A DNA stretch of 20,772 nucleotides from Bimuria novae-zelandiae CBS 107.79 (GCA_010015655.1 ML976659.1:226142-246913), one strand, 5' to 3'. Shown: positions 9,912-19,338, numbered from the stretch's first letter. The notes: generated from the sequence alone by a model not told the origin. Numbers and translations: made by a program.

Positions 9912-10580
9912 ATGAAGTACACGTTTGGAGCAGCGGCGCTCGCCATGCTCGCAACCACCGCCACAGCAGCCGTCCAAGGCTTCGACATCTCCCACTGGCA
10001 GTCCTCCGTCGACTTCGCCGCCGCCTACAACACCGGCGGTCTCCGCTTCGTCTACATCAAAGCCACGGAGAGCACCACCTACCGCGACCCCTCTTTCTCC
10101 TCGCACTATTCCGGGGCAACAAACGCAGGCTTCATCCGCGGCGCCTACCACTTCGCACAACCCGGCGACTCCTCGGGCGCCGCACAAGCCGACTACTTCG
10201 TCGCCCACGGCGGCGGCTGGTCCGCCGACGGCATCACGCTGCCCGGCATGCTGGACCTCGAAGCCGGGTGCTCCGGGCTCTCTACGACCCAGATGGTCGC
10301 GTGGATCAAGAGCTTTTCAGACGAGTATCAGGCGCTTACGGGGCGGTGGCCGGTTATTTACACGAATTTGAGCTGGTGGACCGAGTGTACGGGGAATAGT
10401 CAGGCGTTTGCGGAAAATTCGCCGTTGATGCTGGCGAGGTGGGCGAGTGCGCCAGGGACGCTGCCGGGGGGTTGGGGGTATTATACGATTTGGCAGTATA
10501 AGGATAGTAATCCGTATGGGGGGGATAGCGATGTGTTTAATGGGGATGAGACGCAGTTGAAGAAGTTGGCGACGGGGTGA
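9912..10580 (+). CDS. Secreted GH25 muramidase (Ch-type lysozyme)
   Basis: Predicted to hydrolyse the beta-1,4 bond between MurNAc and GlcNAc in bacterial peptidoglycan, outside the cell. It is 222 aa and intronless. The signal peptide is residues 1-20 (cut near TATAA|VQGF), and the catalytic domain fills the rest, the normal size for single-domain fungal GH25. Motifs: GFDISHWQ (23-30, Asp25), FVYIKATES (47-54), GAYHFAQP (77-84), and MLDLEAGC (113-120) with the catalytic DxE as Asp115 and Glu117. VIYTN (148-152), LMLARWA (172-178) and YTIWQY (191-196) complete the barrel. Cysteines at 120 and 159 could form a disulphide. Codon use changes sharply inside the gene: C-ending codons dominate to about base 10300, then G- and T-ending codons. 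Likely an antibacterial or nutritional enzyme; that role is inferred from the family. Confidence 0.93.
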   Translation: MKYTFGAAALAMLATTATAAVQGFDISHWQSSVDFAAAYNTGGLRFVYIKATESTTYRDPSFSSHYSGATNAGFIRGAYHFAQPGDSSGAAQADYFVAHGGGWSADGITLPGMLDLEAGCSGLSTTQMVAWIKSFSDEYQALTGRWPVIYTNLSWWTECTGNSQAFAENSPLMLARWASAPGTLPGGWGYYTIWQYKDSNPYGGDSDVFNGDETQLKKLATG

Positions 10581-11452
10581 TGAGGGGTGGGGTCGGTGCT
10601 TCCGCTTTTTTTAGGGTTGTCGAATAGATGCTTTGTGTTGTTTGGTAGACGTCGTGTAGGGTTTCTTGAATCAATATTTTGCGGTCCGTCGAGAGTCTGG
10701 AAGAGTGTGAGAAGCTAGAGGCTCGTGACCTGTTGTGTTGCCGCCCTCATCGCGCCCCTATCTTGCGTATTGTTCTGGTGCGCCCTTCTGTTGCTGTGAT
10801 CATCGCGTTTTTCGGTTGCTGTATGTCGCATGATCTATTCAGGTCGTTGAAGACGATAAAAGAAAAGCCAGTCCGCACCTCCTCGTGGACGCAGTCCATC
10901 TTCCCTGCTGTGAGCGCGTTCGCTGAGATATTGTGTCATTTTGCCAACATAGTGAGCATCTTCTACGCACTATACCTGAGCGTTGTTGGATGGGAATGGC
11001 AAGGTAGAGTAGAAAGGAAGGAATGGGCCATACACATCCGCTAGCATATGACGTCACGTCTGGACCTCAACTCGCGGCTCTGAATCCGAGCATAGCAATA
11101 CCACCAAGCCGAGAAGTTAGTGAACGGGAGATTCCACAGCCCTTCGTCCTTAAAATTAACACTGTAATCTTCACTTTCACCCAGCCGATCTAGCACCATT
11201 CTTCGTCTCGCAAGGCACATTTACACGCGGCCAACGTGGAAGCTCTTATCTTCAGAGAATTACATCACCAGCAATGCGTTGTCAGACGTGCGACAAGAAC
11301 GAACTTTTAAAAGTCAGATTGCTCTGTTAGGCCTGGATGACCTAGACTCCGTCTGTCAAACAATCATCCTTCCGAGATCCATTTTCCACGTCCATTTTCA
11401 TCCACCATGCCAAAAGCGCCCGTCCGAAACCCGCTATCATGGGAATAGTCAC
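10581..11452. other. Intergenic region between GH25 and the first small secreted gene
   Basis: About 870 bp between two genes that converge on it. It should hold both 3' ends. One 121-codon frame (10679-11044) starts at a non-ATG codon and shows no domain, so it is not accepted as a gene. No repeat was seen. Confidence 0.5.
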
Positions 11453-12123
11453 TCAATTGCGGCACTTGAAGAAGCAGGCCAATTTCACGTCCTATACTCT
11501 GTCAGTCTCAACTACGTAGGCGCAATGCGAATCACTTACCCGCTCGTCCGCCGGGCTGCCAACATAGGGACACTTTGTGTTGTTCTTCGACCACGGCTGC
11601 TCAACCTTGCACCCGTACTTCGCGCCCTCTTCGGTCTTGGACTCGTCCCAGACAACGATCTCATGGCGATTGGTCTCTGGATTCACCCACTGCCAGCCAA
11701 AGAAGACATTCTTAAATGCGGGGATGAGAGGCTCACGCCCATGGTTATCTTCATGGGCGACAGTGAGGTTGCCGCTGATCTTCTCGTTCTTGCTGATGAC
11801 TTTGATGACCCAGGGGAGTTCGACCTCGCCGGCCGGGACTGGGACGGCGGACATGGAGGGCGTGAGGAGGGAGGTGATGTTAGCGCGCGACACCTTAGTG
11901 GGAGTGTGCTTGTCGTTGTCGTAGGTGCAGCGCTCGGTGACGTGCACGGAGAGAGTGCAGGGTCCTGGGTGAGAGGGACTCAGGTTAGCATTGCGAGAGC
12001 CGAGCATGATTGGGGCGTGCTGAATGGAGGTGACTTACGAAGGTCTTGCTCGACGAGGGCGCCGGGAGCAGCGAGAGTCGCAATAGCGAACGCCAGGAAG
12101 AGGGTAAAGATCTTGAAGAGCAT
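11453..12123 (-). CDS. Small secreted cysteine-rich protein A (paralogue of the gene at 12391-13050)
   Basis: No known family recognised. Exons 12123-12039, 11964-11540, 11491-11453, giving 182 aa. Introns are 74 nt (phase 1, CTAAC branch site) and 48 nt (phase 0, CTGAC, ending TATAG). The signal peptide MLFKIFTLFLAFAIATLAA (1-19) is clear. The mature part holds six Cys at 31, 41, 147, 160, 176 and 180, so three disulphides are likely. Sequons are at NIT (about 57), NLT (about 94) and NNT (about 156). The last exon is only 12 codons and ends LACFFKCRN; it was chosen because it matches the tail of the neighbour (LNCLFKCNN). Both genes share GACGAGCGGGTAAGT at the second donor. Reading through this intron instead gives VSDSHCAYVVETDRV. 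Without that comparison the last exon would be missed. Size, cysteines and location fit a candidate effector or surface protein, but function is unknown. Confidence 0.82.
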
Positions 12124-12251
12124 CTTGGACGCGACGAGGAAGTTTTCGTCGTTGACGTCGAGCCTGGGGTCACTGTGCAGGTAGAACGAGCTCGCGGTCG
12201 TTCAATAGTCAGGTCGAGTGGCAAGTAAACAAGAGTGAGCGAGAAAGCTCA

Positions 12252-12258
12252 ATTTATA
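12252..12258 (-). promoter_or_regulatory. Probable TATA box of secreted gene A
   Basis: On the minus strand this reads TATAAAT, about 130 bp upstream of the start codon at 12123. It lies in the 267-bp gap between genes B and A, so gene A has its own promoter and need not be read with B. Confidence 0.5.
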
Positions 12259-12390
12259 GTGAGAGAAATAAGCACGGGCCTATACCGTAGCCGAGTATCT
12301 AAGCAACAGCCTCGAGATTAAAGCTGCCTCGATCAAACGCCTCTAGCAAACCCCCTTTCCGTCATAGTCCCCGGACGCCATCTTGCAACC

Positions 12391-13050
12391 TTAACGCCCA
12401 TTGTTGCACTTAAACAGGCAGTTCAAGTACTTCGTCTGCGCACAGTCAGCATTTATTCTAGATCCACAATATTGATCGGTACTTACCCGCTCGTCCCCAG
12501 GATTGGCAGCATCACAGTACAGCTCCTCCTTGTCAAACTTCTCCGGGAAGCAAGCATAATCGTCGTCCTTGCCGTTATTGCTCTCAGTCCACTTCTCAGT
12601 AATGGGGGTATCATATTTAAGGGCGTACGTCCACTGGAACTGGACGTCGCCGGTGTTGTTCGGGCGCGCAACCTCGAGCTGTCCCGCGATGAGCTCCTCG
12701 GGCCGGCTGACGTAGACGATCAGGGGATCCCTGTCGATATTGAGGTCTTCGCTGTACTGCTTGACCTCGACGAGGTTAGGCGAGAGGATGCTAGGGATGC
12801 GGGCCTCGGTGTGGATGGTAAGCTTGTTGATGAACTTGTCGTTGTAGCGACAGATCTCTTTGATCTGGGCGGTGAAGAAACAGAGTTCTGGGGCAGAAGT
12901 TAGCTACTCTGTGTTGGGAAGGTGAAATGCTGGTTTGCAATGTGCTTGGTAATGTGAAGGTGTGGACGTACGATTAGTGGGAGCGTTCGGGCTAGGTGCC
13001 GCGAAGGCTGCCACAGCCGCCATGGAGAGGATAAGAAGTTGGAAGATCAT
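12391..13050 (-). CDS. Small secreted cysteine-rich protein B (paralogue of the gene at 11453-12123)
   Basis: No known family recognised. Exons 13050-12972, 12887-12487, 12435-12391; introns of 84 nt (phase 1, GCTAAC) and 51 nt (phase 0, GCTGAC). The product is 174 aa with a signal peptide at about 1-18 (MIFQLLILSMAAVAAFAA). Six Cys sit at 29, 39, 139, 151, 166 and 170: CX9C, CX11C, CX3C, against CX9C, CX12C, CX3C in protein A. The mature sequences are otherwise mostly different, sharing short patches: ExCxY after the second Cys, IxSxLxP, a WxES motif before the third Cys, and PxDER before the last intron. One NNT sequon (about 103) is present. The start was chosen at the ATG that begins the signal peptide; an upstream in-frame ATG at 13104 would add 18 residues before it. 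The intron structure shared with A makes the gene model firm even though function is unknown. Confidence 0.85.
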
Positions 13051-13661
13051 CTTAAACACAGTTATTAGAGTGAATGTGTGTGTTGAGTGAGGTGTTTCCG
13101 GCAATTGCTGAGGGGTTGGGAATGGGAAAGGTGGGTGGCCAGGCGGGATTTATATGCACGCCGCAAACACTCTGTTTGAAGGCACCAGCGCTAGCTAAAG
13201 CTCGAACCATCGAGGTTAAGCGCGTGCTTTAGGTAAGTGAAGTTAAGAATGCTCGAGCTTTTCAACCGCAGTGTGATTGACTCAAGGCGAACGAAGGGTG
13301 CATAAAAAATAGACATAATAGAAGTCTAAGCGCAACTTACATATGCGTATGCTATAGTCTGGTGAACAAAGATAACATGCGGTGTTCATTAGATTATTTG
13401 TTAAAATTTCCCTGACAAAGCGCCATAGAGACTCTGCTAGCCCGCCAAGGTAGTCATAGCGAAGAGTGTTAACATATCATAAACGAAATCCTTAGCGTCT
13501 ATCAAGCAATTTCATAATCGAAGCTCCATGTATCCACTCCCGCCATACCCTCCCAACAGCCCTCAATAACCATTCCCCAAACCACCCCCCCACGCGCCCA
13601 TTATCAGTCTTCAAATCCCAACACGTCGAATCGTATATCCACCACGCACTTCCCTAACCTT
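13051..13661. other. Intergenic region between secreted genes B and C
   Basis: About 610 bp with no gene. It contains the promoter of gene B at its left and the 3' end of gene C at its right. Bases 13540-13660 are C-rich on the plus strand; 13300-13520 are AT-richer. No repeat was recognised. Confidence 0.5.
13148..13155 (-). promoter_or_regulatory. Probable TATA box of secreted gene B
   Basis: On the minus strand this reads ATATAAAT, about 100 bp upstream of the start at 13050. Its distance resembles those seen for gene A and the GH25 gene. Confidence 0.55.
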
Positions 13662-14420
13662 TCAAACATCCTTTCCCACCTTCATATTCTCACACTTGAA
13701 TTCGTCCTCATTAAGCACACGCTCGCACCAATCATGCAAGAGCGTTATGTTATACTCTCCAAATTCTTCAATCGTATCAATCGCTACTCGAGCGAAGAGG
13801 TCAGGATCTGGAAGTGCGCAGTCTTGTTCTTGTGAAATGTGTGTTACTGCACGTTGGCACTGTGCGCGCAGGCGGCATTCCTGCTCTCGATCGCGGCGAA
13901 GGTGCGGTTTCAGCGCTTGTTCCGTCTTCAGGCAGATATCGCTCGTGCATGTAGGCATCGGTGCCGTGGAAGTCGATGACACGACGAGATCGAGGCGCTG
14001 AGGTGGTAGTTCATGTGGAGGCATGAACGATGGGACGCGGTCGCGGCGAAGACGGTCAAGGAGTGCAGATTCGGCTTCCACCCGGGCTTCGAGCGTGCCT
14101 ATAGGTATCGCCGCAGTGGACGTTGAAATTTCGACGACTCCGTGTTGAGGCCGTACCCGTGATATACATATAGGTATTTCGACGCCGCGGCGTACTTCAT
14201 AACAAAGCTGCATCCAACGGTCGAATGTGTCAGGGCAGTCGTGGACACATTCTTGGAGAACGTTCTTGCGCGCGAGGCAGGTGCGAGTGACCGAGGCGGG
14301 CTCTGACGTGGCGGTGGTCGTGGCCTTGGGGAAGTTGGAGCGGACGAAAGTAAGGGTGTTGGCGGGTACGGCGTGAAAGAGGCAGGCCCAAAGGAGGGCG
14401 ATGACGAGATGGATGTGCAT
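13662..14420 (-). CDS. Secreted cysteine-rich protein C with internal duplication, unknown function
   Basis: I do not recognise the family. It is one open exon, 252 aa, beginning with a signal peptide (MHIHLVIALLWACLFHAVPA, 1-20). The mature part has 12 Cys (48, 58, 62, 73, 85, 158, 163, 182, 188, 201, 232, 243), an even number that fits six disulphides. Residues 95-128 and 146-178 resemble each other: each begins VV, has STSTA near the start, an ExAL core and ends LRRDR. The second copy carries two Cys that the first lacks. One sequon, NIT, is at about 224. The first third uses many C-ending codons. It is on the same strand as genes B and A but is not their homologue. A GT...AG stretch just upstream (about 14479-14421) could be a 5' leader intron. 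Likely an extracellular protein; nothing more can be said. Confidence 0.7.
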   Translation of the reverse strand: MHIHLVIALLWACLFHAVPANTLTFVRSNFPKATTTATSEPASVTRTCLARKNVLQECVHDCPDTFDRWMQLCYEVRRGVEIPICISRVRPQHGVVEISTSTAAIPIGTLEARVEAESALLDRLRRDRVPSFMPPHELPPQRLDLVVSSTSTAPMPTCTSDICLKTEQALKPHLRRDREQECRLRAQCQRAVTHISQEQDCALPDPDLFARVAIDTIEEFGEYNITLLHDWCERVLNEDEFKCENMKVGKDV

Positions 14421-17410
14421 GCTAGCTGGGACGGGTTAGCTGTCGTGATTAGAAAATGTTCTGGGGATCTAAAAATTACCTATCAGGCCTGGTAGTACTC
14501 ATGGGTTCGATTTGTCGTAGGTAAGTCCGCTGGTCTTGAAGAAGAGGCGTTAGGTGTCGTGTATCCGAGAAACACTGTGGTCTAAAGATGGGGTTGAGGG
14601 AAGGTATAAGATAGCTTGAAACTTCAGATTGGCGTCCTTTCGAGCTGAGGCCCAGATCCAAATTGTTTAAACATGCCAAGTATTTGAAGTGAAGGTGAAT
14701 GCACGTGGCCATTGCTCTTGAAATGGGTGCGCCTTTCGCTACTCTGTTGAATCATGTCAGTAAGTACTCTTTCTCAACCGGCCACTATCAATTGAAGATA
14801 ATGCTAAGATAGCCCGCAGGTCAGTTCTACAGGATGTAACACGAATTTCCAGCTGCAGGGCTGGTAAATTTGATGCAAATCTGCCTGTTGGATATTCTTA
14901 CATCTCAACCTATACGTTTTCTTGGGGTTAGGTAGCCGGGTTCTGCGTAGCTCTCCTGCAGAGCACCGATATTCATATGGATGTCTCGGGGTTTGCGCGA
15001 GGACATGTGAAGTCAACATTAGTCCAGTTCTTTGCTAACATGACCTTCAAGTACGTCCAAATCGCCAAGATGGTGAAATTGCATGGCTCAAAGCGGGTTT
15101 GTATATACAACGTCGGTCACATGTGTAGCGTCTAGCCTCTTGTTGGGCCTTACGGCATTGCCAACGCGGATACGGAATTTACGATCCTTCTCGGGCGATG
15201 GCCTGATCCATCCAAGAACACTAGCGCGCCCATAGGAGAGCAAGTGCGATTGCGGAAATTGAAAGCGCAGCTGGTAGAATTGCCGTACGCAGCGCAAGCC
15301 GCAATGCACGGCATACGGCACTTCAACGGATATCCCGAAGCTGACTAGAAGCGCCCTGCATGATTCTGGGTCGCATCCGAACACAGACACTATTTGCGAG
15401 CTAGGAATAGAAGGTAGGTCGACAGCGAACCAAGCTGCGGAATATGGAATCGAGCAAGAAAGTCCCCTCTCATGAAGCCTTGGTGTTTCTTGTCGCGAAC
15501 AATTGCGGTGCGGGTTCAAGAACGACCACCACGGAAAGTCACCGGCATACCGCGGCGAGGCGATTCTCATAGGGCTGAACGGCGCTCAACTCCGTCATCA
15601 CAAGCTGCGTGACCAGCAGAGAAAGCGATGCCGGTAGTGCAGCGTAGTCGACCACACTTCGTCGAGACCGGTGTGCTGCACATCAAAGAGAAGTCACGGC
15701 TGTTCAGCGGTGAGCATCGTGATGTGTCCATGCCATGAAGCAGAAGGATGGCGCAAGCTTTTGTTGACATGATGGTGCAGGGCCAGACCGTCACTCCGGT
15801 GGAGCATTACTCAGAGAATTCTAGCACGTGCGCGCGCGAAGGAGTACCATGCTGGACAAGCGTCAACAATTTGCAAAGAACTTACTCGAAGCTCCACCGC
15901 GAAACGATTTTGGTGGGTCTTCTGTAAAGAATTGCGAGGTTGATGCAGAGACTGCAGATTTACGCCCGAGGGCGGTCCGGTGGAAGGTGCTTAGGAATGG
16001 TGGTGGGCGATCGGAACTAGCTTAGCGTTGCCGTTCACCAAAAATAAGCGAGGTACCGTGGGTTGCGCTGACAATGGCGCCATGGTGCTCACGCTGGATC
16101 AGCGATGGGCGTCTTTTCATGCGGGTACTGCCAACGTAGCGTGCCAGACAACCAAGAGCTCAGCAGATGTCGTTGCAGCTGGCGTTGCTCAATCAGGAAA
16201 TGGTCTTTCGTTGCTGAAGATTCAGTCGCGTCTTGGACAGCAGCACTCGCAACGTGCTCCAACGCGGCGTTGCCAGCAACCGTTCCTTGAGGTGAGTCAA
16301 ACGAGGCTAACCACGGGTACCAGGCCGCTGCTCCGCTTGGTTGACGGGTCCCTCGCAGAGTTTTCGACATTACCTAACGTTGGCCGGCTTGGCATGGAAT
16401 CGGCATGCCGCGACAGCATCACGGAATGGGGTGTAATTCGTGAGTTGCACAATTAGCAAACAGCGACAGGGGAGTCAAATGAGGACCGTTGGAGAGTGGT
16501 CAGACGGACACGAGAAGCGCGCCCTGAAGTAAAAAGGCAAACCGTAAATCTGGGGAAGCTCCGTGGAGATGCGCGACTTGAGGCGTCTGTGCCGCATTGA
16601 GCGTGCGAAGACGCCATGCTGTGTCCAATTGCGGGGAGAGGAGGTCTCGCGTCCTCGTGCCATGTATGACGGCCAATCGACGGGGCCAGGCCGCGGGTAC
16701 CTCGCGGAAATCCCCAGATCCGCATAGCGCAGAGGAATTGCAATGTCTAGAGGATTTGGCCGTCGGCGAGCGAGTGCTCACCCCGAGCGGCTGCTGTACG
16801 CCGCGAAGGTGCTGAGACAAGGAATGAGACAATGAAAGAAGGGAGGTATGTCACATTCCACACAGTCATGCTCAATTAAAGTGATGCCGTCGGTCGGTCA
16901 GCTTTGCTTCGGGGTGTGGTCAAAGAAACGCACACGTTGACGTGGTGAGCTGAGGTGATGAAAGAGCGTCGTCAGTGTGCAGGGCGATCACCGACAGCGG
17001 CAGCCCGTGCACCTGCCTCCTGACCCAAAAATGAGCGCTGCGGCGCAGGGGTAACGCTGCTAAAATGAGGCTAGCGCATCGAGCTCATCGTGCAAAAAGC
17101 TTGGATGGCATCAGGCTCAGTACACCCAGTCATGAATTTTCATCATGTAAAAAACCCGAGTGACACTGCAAACGCTGGTTTAAAAGCCTGCGACCCCCCG
17201 AACCCGTGGTGCCTGACTTCATCGCAATGTTCTGTCCGCTTGCCCAGCTTCATCAATTGAACGCCCACAAGATCAATTCATAGCGATCTCGCATTGACTC
17301 AGGGTAACCCACATATACGCGCACCTCCTCGGAGATACTCGATACAGCTGTCCTGCGTCTGCTCCAGCCCATCTCAAGCACCCCAGATTATCTCGCAGCC
17401 GCCTCTAGCT
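14421..17410. other. 3-kb region without recognisable gene
   Basis: Only short frames are present on both strands. The longest is 15088-15570 minus (160 codons, no domain recognised), preceded by a 75-codon minus frame (15567-15794) that overlaps it by ATGA. Frames at 16028-16456 plus (142 codons) and 16500-16832 minus (110 codons) lie over other short frames. Composition is not AT-rich, so this is not a RIP-type desert. It may hold a decayed gene or a non-coding transcript. The last few hundred bases are the arrestin promoter. No start, intron set or motif supports a real gene. Confidence 0.5.
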
Positions 17411-18772
17411 ATGCCGGGCCGCCTTCTCTCCCTTGTCCGCGCCGCGCCTGCGTCATCGCCGCCCCACGACCAGTTAAAGGCACAGAATAAGCAAACCGAC
17501 ACCGCGCCCCTCTTTCCCCCTGTCTACTCGGTCGAGCGCCCCTCCCACCCCAAGAACAAATCGCAAGAGTCGCTGGTCATGGAAGCTTTCAAACGCCACA
17601 GTCTGGGCTCGCGCCAGACCTCGAACAAGAAGAGCCCAAAGGCAAGCCCCAAGGTGGAGCCTCAGCCTGCAGCCGTGCTGAATATGGTGGTTGAGTCCCC
17701 GCCACTTGTCTTCTACAATTCCCCGCAAAATTCCACTGGCGCTATTATTTCCGGTCTTCTTAAGGTCGACGTGCATGAGCCGCACGTGACGGTCGACAAG
17801 ATGCGTATGCGTCTGCTCGCTATTGTTACCACAAAGAAGCCTGTGCATCAGCATTGTCCTGATTGCACCACCCAGACTACCGAGATTCATACCTGGGATT
17901 TCCTACAGGAACCCGTCAAGATGGTCCACGGTAGCCATTCCTTCCCATTTAGCCATCTTATGCCCGGGCACCTACCTGCGACCACGCACGGCCAGATCAC
18001 CACTCTGGATTACTATCTCGATGCAGTTGCCACTTTATCGAACGGCAAGACCCTGGAGTACAAGCGCGCTCTTGACGTCAAGCGCTCAATCTTGCCCGGA
18101 CCGGAGAAGCATTCGATTCGCATTTTCCCGCCCACCAACCTTACAACCTCGGTCAGACTACCTCCGGTTGTCCATCCGATTGGCGAATTTGGCGTTGAGA
18201 TGCGCCTCTCTGGCGTTACTCAAACCAAGAATGACTCGCAGTCGCGCTGGCGCCTCCGCAAACTCAACTGGCGCATTGAAGAGACCCAGAAGTCCATCTC
18301 GCCTGCTTGCCCTAAGCATGCCAACAAGGTTGGCGGAGAAGGCAAAGGTGTACTCCACGACGACACTCGAACCATTGCGAGCGAGGAGGTCAAGACTGGC
18401 TGGAAGTCAGACTTCACCGAGGGAAACATCGACTGCGAATTCCGTGCCCGATGCAACATTGCCCATAACCCTCTGTGCGATATGGAGAGCCCAAGCGGAA
18501 TGAGCGTCAAGCACAACCTCGTCATCGAAATGGTCGTCGCCGAAGAGTGGGCTCCTCTCAAGAAGCTGAGCCAAGCTACTCCCACTGGCGCTGCCCGCGT
18601 CCTGAGGACGCAGTTCCACCTTGTCCTCACCGAGCGATCAGGCATGGGCATCTCTTGGGACGAGGAACAGCCACCGCTGTACGAGGACGTCCCAGCCAGC
18701 CCGCCCACGTACATTGGCGATTACGACGGCCCGCCTCTACACGATCACGAAGATCTCCACCTCGGGTCATGA
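17411..18772 (+). CDS. LDB19/ART1-like arrestin-related trafficking adaptor
   Basis: Alpha-arrestins of this group recruit the HECT ubiquitin ligase Rsp5/NEDD4 to plasma-membrane transporters and so drive their endocytosis. It is intronless, 453 aa from the ATG at 17411 (MPGRLLSLVRAAPAS). The frame is open further upstream, but only from a non-ATG codon. An N-terminal low-complexity region (1-85) is followed by the LDB19-type arrestin fold: VLNMVVESPPLVFYNSPQ, ISGLLKVDV, LAIVTTKKPV, HSFPFSHLMPGHLPATTHG, SIRIFPPTNLTTSVRLPPVV, WRLRKLNWRIEE, then CPKHANKVGGEGKGVLH and GAARVLRTQFHLVLTE. The GGEGKG and WRLRKLNWRIEE segments are typical of fungal LDB19 proteins. Three PPxY motifs that can bind Rsp5 WW domains are present: PPVY (36-39), PPLY (421-424) and PPTY (431-434). 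CPDC (in HQHCPDCT) is also conserved in the group. It stands alone, with gene-poor DNA on both sides. Confidence 0.9.
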   Translation: MPGRLLSLVRAAPASSPPHDQLKAQNKQTDTAPLFPPVYSVERPSHPKNKSQESLVMEAFKRHSLGSRQTSNKKSPKASPKVEPQPAAVLNMVVESPPLVFYNSPQNSTGAIISGLLKVDVHEPHVTVDKMRMRLLAIVTTKKPVHQHCPDCTTQTTEIHTWDFLQEPVKMVHGSHSFPFSHLMPGHLPATTHGQITTLDYYLDAVATLSNGKTLEYKRALDVKRSILPGPEKHSIRIFPPTNLTTSVRLPPVVHPIGEFGVEMRLSGVTQTKNDSQSRWRLRKLNWRIEETQKSISPACPKHANKVGGEGKGVLHDDTRTIASEEVKTGWKSDFTEGNIDCEFRARCNIAHNPLCDMESPSGMSVKHNLVIEMVVAEEWAPLKKLSQATPTGAARVLRTQFHLVLTERSGMGISWDEEQPPLYEDVPASPPTYIGDYDGPPLHDHEDLHLGS

Positions 18773-19335
18773 TCTGTTTCATACTTGGTCGCGATATGAT
18801 CGACTGAGCATTACGAATCTCCTTTGCCGTCTCAAAAGTCTTTTCATTTTGGATAAACCTTTGCTCTACAAAGGTTGGATTTCAGAAGGATATACCCCAT
18901 CGATGTATACTGGAATTTGAAATTCTCGCTAGAAGCCTCTTCGCTCTCACGATACCACTGCATTTATTTTCCTTTGGGTTTTGTACACTAGTGCGGCGTT
19001 TGGATTTGGCTGAACCCCTTGAGCCTGGCCTGGTGTTTTTCATCGTAAATACTGAGCGAATCTGAGCGAGGTATTATCAATAACAACCATCTGAGCGGTC
19101 CCAAAAGTTCTCCTATAATGTCGACACAATATTTGTGTACTGCAATGATTCGTAGAGAACAAGAATCCATCTTCTGGACCTTGGCAGCGATCGCCGATCC
19201 CCAACTCCTCACGCTATTCTTGTTGAACGCGCTCTCAGGTGACCAACGGTTCGCCCTGTCACCGCCATGCACACTCTGTCGTCGAAATGCCTATTCCGTA
19301 CTAGCGCATCACACCCCCACGATTACATGCCAGCC
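18773..19335. other. Intergenic region, arrestin 3' side
   Basis: About 560 bp between the arrestin gene and the start of the right-hand repeat element. Short frames only, none convincing. Probably the arrestin 3' UTR plus spacer. Confidence 0.5.
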
Positions 19336-19338
19336 TTA

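Noticed and set aside
10679..11044. 121-codon plus frame with a hydrophobic stretch
   Set aside because: It begins at a non-ATG codon, lies in a 3' flank and has no domain or promoter signal.
11279..12184. 301-codon plus-strand open frame
   Set aside because: It lies antisense to secreted gene A, which has a signal peptide, good introns and a homologous neighbour. The plus frame begins at a non-ATG codon, lacks domains and is a shadow.
14476..14712. Upstream exon of gene C (78-codon minus frame joined by a GT...AG intron)
   Set aside because: The join is possible in frame, but it would place a signal peptide in the middle of the protein. A 5' leader is more likely.
15088..15794. Two overlapping minus frames (75 and 160 codons) as a coupled or frameshifted gene
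   Set aside because: The ATGA overlap is a bacterial-style coupling signal with no meaning here, and neither product shows a domain or recognised motif.
16290..16321. GTGAGT...GCTAAC...CAG intron-like sequence on the plus strand
   Set aside because: It has good signals but is only 32 nt, shorter than fungal introns, and the flanking frames show no recognisable protein.
17294..17410. N-terminal extension of the arrestin from a TTG codon
   Set aside because: It adds a 39-residue low-complexity piece without conservation signals, and the first ATG in frame is 17411.
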